From: Curvularia sp. ZM96
Taxonomy: Eukaryota; Ascomycota; Dothideomycetes; Pleosporales; Pleosporaceae
DNA length: 25,000 nucleotides
Assembly (NCBI GenBank): GCA_022457065.1
Contig: JAJGBQ010000014.1
Coordinates: forward strand, 1 to 25,000
Direction: 5' to 3'
Numbering within the stretch: the first letter of the stretch is position 1; each line of letters opens with the position of its first letter. Made by a program: the position numbers and the translations under genes. The notes beneath the pieces were generated by a model. That model worked only from the letters and a program-made list of their open reading frames with translations, was not told the origin of the DNA and did no database searches. Of this stretch, positions 17,294-25,000 are shown piece after piece.

Positions 17294-20200
17294 GTGTTGA
17301 GTTTGTTTGCATATAACTACGTGAATTTTTTATCTACTAAGACTTGGACTATAAATATAAGCGTCTTATGGAGCTACCCATCTGGCATAGTCGCGTGCCC
17401 GCATCACAGGCCGCAGAGAGTAGCAACGGCAGCCCGCGCGCGCAGCACGACGGTCGTCTCGGTAGACAACTGCGACGATATTTTCTGCTTTCTGGCTGAC
17501 TTTGGTGTGCTAGTTTGCAAGCAGCACTGCAGCGGCGTGGTAAATCTAGACAGACATCTGTTAGAGCAGCACAAAACACCCGTGAACGTGCGAGAAGAGA
17601 TTATACAGCACTTTGCGCACTATGAGAGAAAAGATCCAAAGAACATTGATCTTCCCGAGCAGCCGGCTGAGCCAGTTGAAGAGCTAGGGACGCCGCTGGA
17701 TGGATTTAGCTGCAAGAGCTGCGAATTTCTCACTATCAACATTAATATCTTGCGCATGCATCTGAAAAAAAATCACCAGCAAGCATGGAAGGGAGAGAAA
17801 AGTGCGCTCTTTGATTCTGTCAAAGTTCAGACGTTTTTCAGAAGTGGTGGGCTGCAGAAATATTTTTTGGTTGATTTGGGTGTTGGGGAAAATGGAGAAA
17901 AATTAGATCAAAATCAGGTTGTTCAACAACAACTCAACGCATGGCAGAAGGTGCGAAAAGAGCTAGAAGAGGACATGCAAGTTATGGCAGAGACTGCAAA
18001 GATTGATAAAACAGGCTGGTTTAAGAGGACTGGGTGGTTGACGTTTCTGGAGGGCCGAAATCTCGCTCATCTAGGCTATCAAGCCCGCTTGCCCGACCGC
18101 AACGAAGCAAAGCTGCAGCAGGCTGCAAAGTTGACAGAAGAATTGATTGAGAGATCTGTTCGTGGCTTGGCAACACTGCCGCAGGAGACGCGGCGCTGGC
18201 TTCGCAGTGCGCAGCAGACTGTTGTTGATCAGCGGCCGCTGGCCCGACTGCAGAACCCCGAGAGTCAGGCAGTGTACGCTAGCTATATAGTCCGATTTGT
18301 CTGCTTTTATCTTCGCATTGTTGCCGATGAAGAGAGTCGGATCGATCAATATCTGGCACAGAGTGATGGAGCTGTTGAGGTAGACAGTGCAAGCGATGGG
18401 GGTACTAGCATGGAGAGCGAGTACAACGACAGCGACATGGAGGGCACGGTTGACAGCAACAATGACGTGGTAGTAGTGCAGAGACAGCCGCGCAGAGCTG
18501 TGCCCGCTGACAAGATGAAGGATGCCCGTGAGCTGTTCAAGTGGAAGGATGATCAGAAGGCGCTGGCTATACAGCTGTGGCTTTCGCTAGGCGACAGCAA
18601 CACAGCTGCGCAGATGGAGGCGCTGCTCGACTCGCTGGCTTCGTTTCTTCTCACAGGCTATGGCACAGATGAGTTTTCGAGTGGGTTGGTGCAGTATCTG
18701 GCTGTGCTAGGCATAGACACACGGACAAACCGCTTGCGCACGGCAAAGAATTTCTCGTACATGCTCGCTGGGGTTATCTACTGCGTTCGTGTACTAGCAG
18801 TCGAAAAGATATTGCCCACAGCTGAGCGCGAGGATCAGACTGAAGAGGACCGGGAGCAGTTCTTAGATGTGCGCAAGAAGTATCTGGCAGACGGCTCATT
18901 CAGCCCGATGAGTGCTATGATCAGTCTACTTGCGTATGGCAAGCATGCAGCGCTGAATGAAGGCAATGCTGGCAACGCGTACTGGTCGCCCGACAAGAAG
19001 ATCTTTTATCTTAGCGGCCGGCCGATTGTGATTGAGCGTTTCCGCATCATGGCTCAGAGCATGGAAGCTGAGCTAGAAGACAAGTTTTGGCAGCTGTGCT
19101 GGGTGGATAATACTGCTGAACGGTTTTTCATTGATCTTGCAAAGATTCAAGACGACATTACATTCACAACCCGGGGCAAGTCGTTTGTCACGACTCCCGG
19201 CAACCGTCTGTTAGATGGGCTGGCGTGGATGCTAACAAGAGCACGGAGCACAGTGGGCGGTATGCGACTGCAGACTTCTGACGGCCGGTGGAAAAGCAAA
19301 AAGGTGCGGGCGTATCTGCGGCAGATGGACCGCTTCTTGGAGCTGATGCTAGGCTGTGTACACATTGTGTCTGGACAGCCGGCGCGAGGTTCTGAGATTG
19401 TGACGATGCGGCACCGCAACGGGCTGCTGCAGGACCGCAACGTCTTTGTCATGGATGGTGCTGTGATGACTGTTGTGCGCTATCACAAGTCACAATCTCA
19501 ATGGGACAAGCCGAAGGTAGTGCCGCGCTTTTTGCCGCCGCGGCTAGGGCAGATTATGGCGCTGTACTTGAGCTACTTGCAGCCGTTCCGAGAATTTCTG
19601 CTGGTGAGCGTGCTGGGAGGTGGCTTAGACGACTACGTGTGGAGTAATGAGCAGGGGGCATGGAATACGGATCGACTGACGAGGGTGCTAAGACGCGAGA
19701 CAGGCAAACGGCTGGGTGTAGAGCTGCACACGCTAGACTACCGTCATACGGCTGTGGGGATTGGGCGAGTCATGGTAGGGGAGTCGTTTGGCAAGGGGTA
19801 TCAGGACGAGATTGGCGAGATTGATGAAGCCGAGGTGGATGAAGACGAGGAAGACTTGATTGAGCTGCAGAACGCACGATCGACGGTCATGGGCGTGGGC
19901 AACTACAGCGTCTCGATTGACATTGTCAAGCATCTCAGCACGCGGTCGATTGACGCGTTCCGGGCGCTGAGTACTGCTTGGCACCGCTTTTTAGGCGTAG
20001 ATGGACAGGCTGAAGCAGCCGAGGAGGGCAGGAGAAGGCGGAAAAGGCGGATGCGAGAGAGTATCTCAGGGTTGCCGATACTCCCGAAAGAGAAGGCCGT
20101 TCAGGTGGAAGACGCGCGAGCTGCCGCTGTACAGAGGGCACTGCAGCAGGTGCTGGGGAAGCAGGATGTTGGGTTCCGTTCAATGGAACAGGAGCAGGCT

Positions 20201-21763
20201 TTGTACGCCGTGTTGGATAAGCAGACGCCGCTGGTGGTAGTGCTTCTAACAGGAGGGGGCAAGAGCTTGCTGTTCACGCTGCCGGCATGCATTGAGGAGA
20301 ACGGGGTGACAGTCGTGGTGGTGCCGTACCGGGCATTGATCGAGGACTTGGTTAGCCGAATTGGTAGGTGTGGGGTTGACTGTATGGAGTGGAAGCATGG
20401 CGAGAACAACCCGGCGTCTGTGGTTGTGGTCAGCGCAGACGTAGCAGGCGACACGACTAGCAACGGCAACTTTTTAGGGTATGCTCGGCTGATGAAGGAC
20501 AAGGGACTGCTGCAGCGGGTAGTAGTGGACGAGTGTCATTTGGTGTTTACCGCACGGCACTGGCGGGACAATCTGCTCAAGGTGAAGAACTTGCGGCTGC
20601 TTGGGTGCCCGATGGTATTGCTGACAGCAACGCTGCCGCCGGTGCAGGAGGGGGAGCTAGAGGCAAGTATGCTGGTGCGTAACGCGACGTATATCCGGGC
20701 AAGCACAACGCGGCCGAACGCTCGATACTTTGTGTCGTGGTGTCAACGCAAGGCACTAGAAGACACAGCGTTGGTGGTGTGCAAGCGGTGGGCGGAGAAG
20801 CTGCGGCAGTCTAGGCAGAAAGGGGTAGTGTACTGTCTCAGCAAGGGGCAGTGTGAGCGAATGGCTGAGGAGATTGGCTGTGGGTACTATCACGCTGATG
20901 TGGAGGAGCGAGGGGAGCGGCTAGAGGAGTGGGTAGAGCAAGGAGGGCTAATTGTGGCTACGTCGGCACTAGGGACGGGAGTGGACTACGCGGGGATTGT
21001 GTACATCTTGCATGTGGGGATGCCGTGGAGCATGACGGACTTTGCGCAGGCGAGCGGGCGTGGCGGGCGCGGTGGAGAGGCGTTTGAGGTGGTAGTGGTG
21101 GTGGAACATGGAGAGGTGGAGAAGCGAATGGAGCAGGAGAGCGGTGATATTGACGTGCAGGCAATGGGGACGTTTTTAATTGGGAGTGGGTGCCGTCGGG
21201 AGCTAATGAGCTCGTACTTAGACGGGCAAGGGGTAGGGTGTAGGGATATCGATGCGGTGCGGTGTGACCGGTGTGGGGAGGAAGACGTGTGGCTTGGGGA
21301 GCACGAGCGTTGGGCACAAGAGTGGGCGGTAGTAGAGGAAATGTTTACGGAGCTGCGGGGTGGGTGTGCGATCTGCTGGGTAGTAGGGCAGCAGTTTGTG
21401 ACAAAGGAGGAAGAGCAGTGGAAGAAGCACTGGGTGCTGGGGTGCTCGGCGTGGGAGAGGGCGTCCGGGGCGGATGCTGACAAGTTCCGGAAGAAGATTT
21501 TAGATCGGACCGTTAAAAATAACTGTCGGCGGTGCTGGGTAAGTCAGAAGTACTGCGCAACAGGGGAGGGGATGGAGAATCGGTGTCAGTGGCCGAACGT
21601 AGTGATACCGCTAGCATATGCAGCGCGGTTGACACGGGTTGGGATTCAGACGATTCGAGAGGCAGGATTTGGAGAGATGGGAGACGATGCATATGCAGCA
21701 TGGCTTGGTAGGAGGAGTAGAGAGAGGTGTGGGGGCAGGTGTTTACGAACGCAATGGTGGTAG
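17294..21763 (+). CDS. Telomere-linked RecQ-like helicase with OrsD zinc fingers and a tyrosine-recombinase-like domain
   Basis: This is an intact 1489-residue frame; the next in-frame Met is near residue 155, so 17294 is the best start unless an upstream exon exists. Residues 60-195 match the OrsD (formerly DUF3505) pattern: C75/C79/H88/H93, then C140-x2-C143/H156/H161. Residues 200-900 look like a tyrosine recombinase: ARGSE (R698), YRHTAVG (R817, H818) and NYS (Y871), with acidic inserts at about 365-395 and 835-855. The helicase follows: motif 0 GFRSMEQ (960-966), Walker A TGGGKS (986-991), DECH (1079-1082), TAT (1111-1113) and motif VI QASGRGGRGG (from 1252). A cysteine-rich tail follows from C1300. 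RecQ-type enzymes unwind DNA 3' to 5' using ATP, and homologues near fungal telomeres are called telomere-linked helicases. The recombinase reading is inference. Base use is normal, with no RIP. The last residues may be out of frame (see 21724-21813). Confidence 0.88.
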   Translation: MLSLFAYNYVNFLSTKTWTINISVLWSYPSGIVACPHHRPQRVATAARARSTTVVSVDNCDDIFCFLADFGVLVCKQHCSGVVNLDRHLLEQHKTPVNVREEIIQHFAHYERKDPKNIDLPEQPAEPVEELGTPLDGFSCKSCEFLTININILRMHLKKNHQQAWKGEKSALFDSVKVQTFFRSGGLQKYFLVDLGVGENGEKLDQNQVVQQQLNAWQKVRKELEEDMQVMAETAKIDKTGWFKRTGWLTFLEGRNLAHLGYQARLPDRNEAKLQQAAKLTEELIERSVRGLATLPQETRRWLRSAQQTVVDQRPLARLQNPESQAVYASYIVRFVCFYLRIVADEESRIDQYLAQSDGAVEVDSASDGGTSMESEYNDSDMEGTVDSNNDVVVVQRQPRRAVPADKMKDARELFKWKDDQKALAIQLWLSLGDSNTAAQMEALLDSLASFLLTGYGTDEFSSGLVQYLAVLGIDTRTNRLRTAKNFSYMLAGVIYCVRVLAVEKILPTAEREDQTEEDREQFLDVRKKYLADGSFSPMSAMISLLAYGKHAALNEGNAGNAYWSPDKKIFYLSGRPIVIERFRIMAQSMEAELEDKFWQLCWVDNTAERFFIDLAKIQDDITFTTRGKSFVTTPGNRLLDGLAWMLTRARSTVGGMRLQTSDGRWKSKKVRAYLRQMDRFLELMLGCVHIVSGQPARGSEIVTMRHRNGLLQDRNVFVMDGAVMTVVRYHKSQSQWDKPKVVPRFLPPRLGQIMALYLSYLQPFREFLLVSVLGGGLDDYVWSNEQGAWNTDRLTRVLRRETGKRLGVELHTLDYRHTAVGIGRVMVGESFGKGYQDEIGEIDEAEVDEDEEDLIELQNARSTVMGVGNYSVSIDIVKHLSTRSIDAFRALSTAWHRFLGVDGQAEAAEEGRRRRKRRMRESISGLPILPKEKAVQVEDARAAAVQRALQQVLGKQDVGFRSMEQEQALYAVLDKQTPLVVVLLTGGGKSLLFTLPACIEENGVTVVVVPYRALIEDLVSRIGRCGVDCMEWKHGENNPASVVVVSADVAGDTTSNGNFLGYARLMKDKGLLQRVVVDECHLVFTARHWRDNLLKVKNLRLLGCPMVLLTATLPPVQEGELEASMLVRNATYIRASTTRPNARYFVSWCQRKALEDTALVVCKRWAEKLRQSRQKGVVYCLSKGQCERMAEEIGCGYYHADVEERGERLEEWVEQGGLIVATSALGTGVDYAGIVYILHVGMPWSMTDFAQASGRGGRGGEAFEVVVVVEHGEVEKRMEQESGDIDVQAMGTFLIGSGCRRELMSSYLDGQGVGCRDIDAVRCDRCGEEDVWLGEHERWAQEWAVVEEMFTELRGGCAICWVVGQQFVTKEEEQWKKHWVLGCSAWERASGADADKFRKKILDRTVKNNCRRCWVSQKYCATGEGMENRCQWPNVVIPLAYAARLTRVGIQTIREAGFGEMGDDAYAAWLGRRSRERCGGRCLRTQWW

Positions 21764-21813
21764 GGATCCGACTAGTGCTGAAGCTTGTAGAGGGTGATGG
21801 CGCTGTAGAGTAA
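21724..21813 (+). other. Probable original C-terminal frame of the helicase
   Basis: Two bases out of phase with the annotated frame, 21724-21813 reads EVWGQVFTNAMVVGIRLVLK and continues to a TAA at 21811-21813. The decayed copy at 23374-23445 preserves this same reading (EVWGQVLTNAMVVGIQLILK), with mostly silent or conservative differences. The annotated frame instead ends in RCGGRCLRTQWW, which the copy does not preserve. A one-base indel shortly before 21724 would explain this. Confidence 0.5.
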
Positions 21814-22150
21814 TAGTAAGTAGACTTAGGTAGCATAGAAAGAAAGAAAGAAACATATACCCGTTAACAGCTAAGAGAGAGGCGTTGATAGAAGGTAGAG
21901 GGTAAAAGAGGCGACAAGATAAGTAATCTGACATGGTGGGGCGCGGGACTTGAAGTCAGAAGTAGACTACGTACTTAAGGGGAAGAGAGTAAGAGCAGGA
22001 AAGGGAAGAGAGTAAGAGCAGGAAAAGCAAGATAGAGAGAATGGAGACTAGGTTAGGGAGGTGGTATTTAGAGAGAGATTTAGTAAGACTAGGGGAACCC
22101 GTTACCCGTAAGAATAGAGCGGTCGCTAGAACGAGTACAAGAAGATAGAT

Positions 22151-22213
22151 AAGATAGCAAAACGCGGGCCCGAACCGCTTTGTGTTTAGTTTGTGGGTTG
22201 ACGGAGTCAAGAC
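22151..22213 (+). repeat. Dispersed module, copy 1
   Basis: Core CCGAACCGCTTTGTGTTTAG, then TTTGTGGGTTGACGGAGTC. It is preceded by a longer shared stretch (CCCGTTACCCGT ... AACGAGT ... AAGATAGATAAGATAGCAAAA from about 22096) that is repeated before copy 8 from about 24648. Confidence 0.8.
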
Positions 22214-22326
22214 ATGGTTAGGGAGCTAGGTTTAAGTAAGGGTTAGGGTTATAGTATTTAGAGAGAAGAGGGAGTAGATAAGTAGAGAGGGAGGGAGAGA
22301 AGTAGTAGAAGAGAAATATAATAATA

Positions 22327-22380
22327 AAACCCGGGCCCGAACCGCTTTGTGTTTAGTTTGTGGGTTGACGAAGTCAAGAT
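22327..22380 (+). repeat. Dispersed module, copy 2
   Basis: ACCCGGGCCCGAACCGCTTT, then GTGTTTAGTTTGTGGGTTG and ACGAAGTCAAGAT. It lies about 170 bp after copy 1. Confidence 0.8.
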
Positions 22381-22480
22381 AGAGTTGGCGTTGCTAGATT
22401 TAGTAGGAGAGGAGAGAGGTTAGATAGGTAGTTGGGGGAAGGGGAAGGGGCGGGCGGAATGAGTTCAAGAAGAGAAATAA

Positions 22481-22543
22481 GATAGCAAAACCCGGGCCCG
22501 AACCGCTTTGTGTTTAGTTTGTGGCTAGACGGGAGTTCAGATA
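22481..22543 (+). repeat. Dispersed module, copy 3
   Basis: GATAGCAAAACCCGGGCCCG, then AACCGCTTTGTGTTTAGTTT. The tail has diverged to GTGGCTAGACGGGAGTTCAG. It lies about 160 bp after copy 2. Confidence 0.8.
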
Positions 22544-22831
22544 GAGCTAGATAGATGGTATTCAGGGAGAGAGAGAGTGGAGAGAAGAAGAGCAAATAAA
22601 AGAAAGGTGTAACCGCTAACCGCTAACCGCTTAGGTGTTATAGAGTAGGAGAGGAAGAGAAGAAAGAGAGAGAGATATGGGCTAAAGGCTAAGGGGTTAG
22701 GTAAGGCGGATAAGGAGAGGACTTATACAGAACGCGGAGCGTAACAGAAGATAAGATGGCTTATCTAAGTAAGAAGAGAGATAGAGGCAGGGATAGGAGA
22801 GAAAGTAGAAGAAGGTAAGAAAAGAAAAGAA

Positions 22832-22890
22832 GATGGCGAAACCCGGGCGCGAACGGCTTTGTGTTTACTTTGTCGATAGATTAAGTAAGG
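22832..22890 (+). repeat. Dispersed module, copy 4
   Basis: GATGGCGAAACCCGGGCGCG, then AACGGCTTTGTGTTTACTTT. This is a variant with TTTACTTTGTCGAT in place of TTTAGTTTGTGGG, shared with copy 5. Confidence 0.75.
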
Positions 22891-23019
22891 ATAGGGTTAG
22901 GGAGCTAGATTTATAGAAGGGTTAGGGTTACCGTGTTTAAGGAATAGGGGGGATGATGTAAGTAGAGGGTAAGTAAGAAGAGAGATACAGGTAGTAGAAG
23001 AAGAAGAGAAGAAAAGAAG

Positions 23020-23080
23020 ATAGCGAAACGCAGGCCCAAAGCGCTTTGTGTTTACTTTGTCAATGGACTAAGCAAGGACA
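23020..23080 (+). repeat. Dispersed module, copy 5
   Basis: ATAGCGAAACGCAGGCCCAA, then AGCGCTTTGTGTTTACTTTG. It belongs to the same subtype as copy 4 and runs into AGGGTTAGGGTTACCGTGTT. Confidence 0.75.
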
Positions 23081-23373
23081 GGGTTAGGGTTACCGTGTTA
23101 GAGGAGTAGGGAGACTTGGGTAGAAGATAGAGAGAGAAGGCGACTACTAAGGCGTACAAGAGAGGCCCCATTCAAGCTCAAGCATAGAGCCGCCGTCGGA
23201 ACGAGTAAAAGAAGCGAGGTGATTACGTAAGCTAGGGAGTGAAAGAGGAGATGAAAAAGAAGAGAGAGAAACCCCGGCCCGAACCCGTCAGGTGTCACAA
23301 GATAGAATGTAAGCGCGAAGCTAGGGTCAGTAGTAGCAACAGTAAGTACAGTACAAACAAGGTAGAAAAACGG

Positions 23374-23448
23374 CATAGATGTGAGGTATGGGGGCAGGTG
23401 TTGACGAATGCAATGGTAGTAGGGATTCAACTAATACTTAAGATTTAG
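23374..23448 (+). pseudogene. Decayed copy of the helicase gene 3' end
   Basis: The stretch TGGGGGCAGGTGTTGACGAA through ATACTTAAGATT closely matches 21726-21798 at the 3' end of the intact helicase gene. The differences are mainly transitions. Upstream, KYSTNKVEKRHRC (about 23336-23374) may be a distant remnant of the gene's cysteine-rich tail. It shows that a second unit of this helicase family once ended here, about 1.65 kb downstream. It is too short to have a function. Confidence 0.65.
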
Positions 23449-23490
23449 GGTAGATAAGCTATAGAGAGTGGAAGAAGAGAGATAGAGAGA

Positions 23491-23610
23491 TATATGCGGA
23501 GCTAAGCCGTCGGTGTCACAGAAGTAGAGAGATATGCGGAGCTAAGCCGTCGGTGTCACAGAAGTAGAGAGATATGCGGAGCTAAGCCGTCGGTGTCACA
23601 AGAGTAGAGA
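23491..23610 (+). repeat. 40-bp tandem repeat, three copies
   Basis: The unit starts GATATGCGGAGCTAAGCCGT and continues CGGTGTCACAGAAGTAGAGA. Copies at 23491-23530, 23531-23570 and 23571-23610 are nearly identical. They directly follow the decayed helicase 3' end. Confidence 0.9.
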
Positions 23611-23884
23611 GATATAGAGAGATTAGAGAGAGAAGAGGTTTTGAGTATAGACTTGGGCAGAACGCGGAGCGTAATAGAAGCGTATATAGAGAAAGACTTG
23701 GGCAAAATGCAGAGCGTAATAGAAGAAGGTAGATAGAGAGTTAGGGGGCTAATATTTAGAGATAGTGAGGAGCTGACTTGGAGGGGCTCGGACTGTCAAG
23801 TCAGAAGGTAGAGAGTACGTAGAAGAAAGAACTAGTTGCCCGTTCAAGCAAAACTGCAGAAAGAAGAAGCAATTGATAGAAAAG

Positions 23885-23943
23885 AAGATAGTAACACCCG
23901 GACCCGAACCGCTTTGTGTTTAGTTTATAGCTTAATAGATTGA
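23885..23943 (+). repeat. Dispersed module, copy 7
   Basis: ACACCCGGACCCGAACCGCT, then TTGTGTTTAGTTTATAGC. The core is kept and the tail is decayed. A partial copy 6 (CCCCGGCCCGAACCCGT) lies at about 23270-23289. Confidence 0.75.
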
Positions 23944-24700
23944 GATAGAATAAGAATGCTAGTATTTGGAGCGAGAGTAGGTTACGTAAGCGGGGGGGAA
24001 TAGATTAAGAGAAGAGAAGAAAAGAAAGGTAAAAAGAGTAAAAAGAGAGGTTACGTGGTATAGAAAAGATGGGAAAGAGAAAATAGAAGATAGTAGATGG
24101 GAATATAATTTTGAGCTGAGTTGTGGTTATAGATAGAAAGTAGTAAGGGAATAGAAAGATAAATTGTAGATATTAACAGAATAGAAGGGTAAATAGCCGA
24201 TATTCACAGACTGGAAGAGCAAGTAGCAGGGTTAGGGTTCTGGTATTTGGGGGGAGAATCGTGAGTTTTGGGACGGTAGAAGCGAAAGTGAGGATATTTA
24301 AGTATAGAAAGAAAAAGGCTTTTATTATTATTATGATTTAAGGAATATAGAGTTACAATTCCGGTTTTTAAGAAGAGAAGAGGGTAGCTATCAGGGGAGG
24401 GCGAAAGATAGAATAGGTTAAGCTATGTAATTTGGCGGGTAGACGAGTGTATTTGGATAGAAAGATTATTATTTTACAAAAGAAAGAAAAGACTTGGAAG
24501 CTACAAAAAGTAGTTTAAAAGTACTATTTTGCAGATTTTGTAGACGATTTGGATAAAATCGTAGCAAATTTGCAAAAATTGATGTAATTGAGTGTGATTT
24601 GTGGATAGATTATAAACAGAGAGTAATATGGAAAGGGTAGAGGGAAAACGCGTTACCCGTTAGGGCAGAACCGCCGGCGGAACGAGTGAAAGAAGATAGA

Positions 24701-24765
24701 TAAGATAGCAAAACGCGGGCGGGAACGGCTTTGTGTTTAGTTTGCGGGTTGACGAAGTCAAGATA
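24701..24765 (+). repeat. Dispersed module, copy 8
   Basis: GATAGCAAAACGCGGGCGGG, then AACGGCTTTGTGTTTAGTTT and GCGGGTTGACGAAGTCAAG. It runs into AGGGTTAGGGTTATCG. It is closest to copy 1, including about 50 bp upstream. A partial copy 9 (GACCCGGGCCGAGCGCGT) lies at 24846-24863. Confidence 0.8.
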
Positions 24766-25000
24766 GGGTTAGGGTTATCGTATTTAGAGAGAGATGGTAG
24801 AGTCAAGAGAGAAAAGAGAAGAAAGAAGAAAAAGAAGAAGATAGAGACCCGGGCCGAGCGCGTTGATGAGACAAGATAGAAGAGAAGATTTAGGAAAGAT
24901 ATATAGAGCTAAGGTAGTAGAGTAGATATAAAGAGTAGCAAAAGGATATCAATTATTGCAAGTAGATAGAAATCATAGTAAATAGATGTAAAGAATTAAG

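Larger units (their letters stand above)
21814..25000. repeat. Purine-rich subtelomeric repeat region
   Basis: There is no credible gene. The plus strand is dominated by GA/AAG/TAG tracts, so the minus strand is pyrimidine-rich and gives spurious Leu/Ser-rich frames. A conserved module of about 55 bp (core CCGAACCGCTTTGTGTTTAG) recurs at about 22151, 22327, 22481, 22832, 23020, 23885 and 24701, with partial copies at 23262 and 24845. Several are followed by GGGTTAGGG. The stretch 23950-24640 holds no module, only AG-rich and then AT-rich DNA. The scarcity of CA/TG and excess of TA suggest RIP here too. Confidence 0.75.

Noticed and set aside
20958..21483. Several Pro/Ser/His-rich minus-strand frames of 70-165 codons
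   Set aside because: They are antisense to the helicase gene, whose sense strand has clear conserved motifs; low-T codon use leaves the other strand open by chance.
21956..23430. Leu/Ser-rich minus-strand frames
   Set aside because: They reflect the pyrimidine-rich strand of the repeat region; the repeated GCTTTGTGTTTAG module lies inside them.
23491..23610. Possible CRISPR array
   Set aside because: The 40-bp units abut directly with no unique spacers, and the sequence is fungal.

Overview
The window looks like a subtelomere or telomere-proximal island of a filamentous ascomycete (Pezizomycotina). Four things point there: GT-AG introns in one gene; TTAGGG-type telomeric repeats inside the sequence; a Fot1/pogo transposon pair and a Ty3/Gypsy element; and transition damage that turns CpA/TpG into TpA while leaving CpG largely in place, which is the signature of repeat-induced point mutation (RIP). 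The species cannot be fixed from sequence alone, and no tRNA, rRNA or CRISPR array was found.

Layout. 1-912 is the 5' end of a RIP-damaged Gypsy element on the minus strand (gag start plus a complete LTR). 913-2568 is an undamaged island with one minus-strand gene of unknown function (likely two introns, C-terminal membrane segment). 2569-2970 is a subtelomeric repeat (copy A) with a palindromic block and interstitial telomeric repeats. 3078-about 12460 is a second RIP-damaged Gypsy copy on the plus strand (LTR, gag, protease, RT, RNase H, integrase; no 3' LTR). Its reverse-transcriptase region is interrupted by two Fot1/pogo-type transposons, each flanked by a TA duplication: an older one with RIP damage (6721-8576) and a younger one almost intact (8693-10540).

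12461-12900 holds a telomere-like junction module and copy B of the subtelomeric repeat. 13060-16720 is a RIP-killed gene of the telomere-linked helicase type. Two further junction modules and another telomeric tract lead to the main gene of the window at 17294-21763, an open 1489-residue protein. It combines an OrsD-type double zinc finger, a domain that resembles a tyrosine recombinase, a RecQ-like helicase and a cysteine-rich tail. From 21814 to the end the DNA is strongly purine-rich on the plus strand. It carries a dispersed module of about 55 bp in seven clear and two partial copies, a 40-bp tandem triplet, and a decayed copy of the helicase gene's 3' end.

Reading the parts together: this is a stack of subtelomeric units (telomeric tract, then helicase gene, then repeat), one dead and one apparently alive, joined at telomere-like seams and invaded by transposons at different times. 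The domain fusion in the helicase gene and the repeated seams are the best candidates for an under-described system: a chromosome-end element that may move or spread with its own recombinase-helicase. That function is inference.
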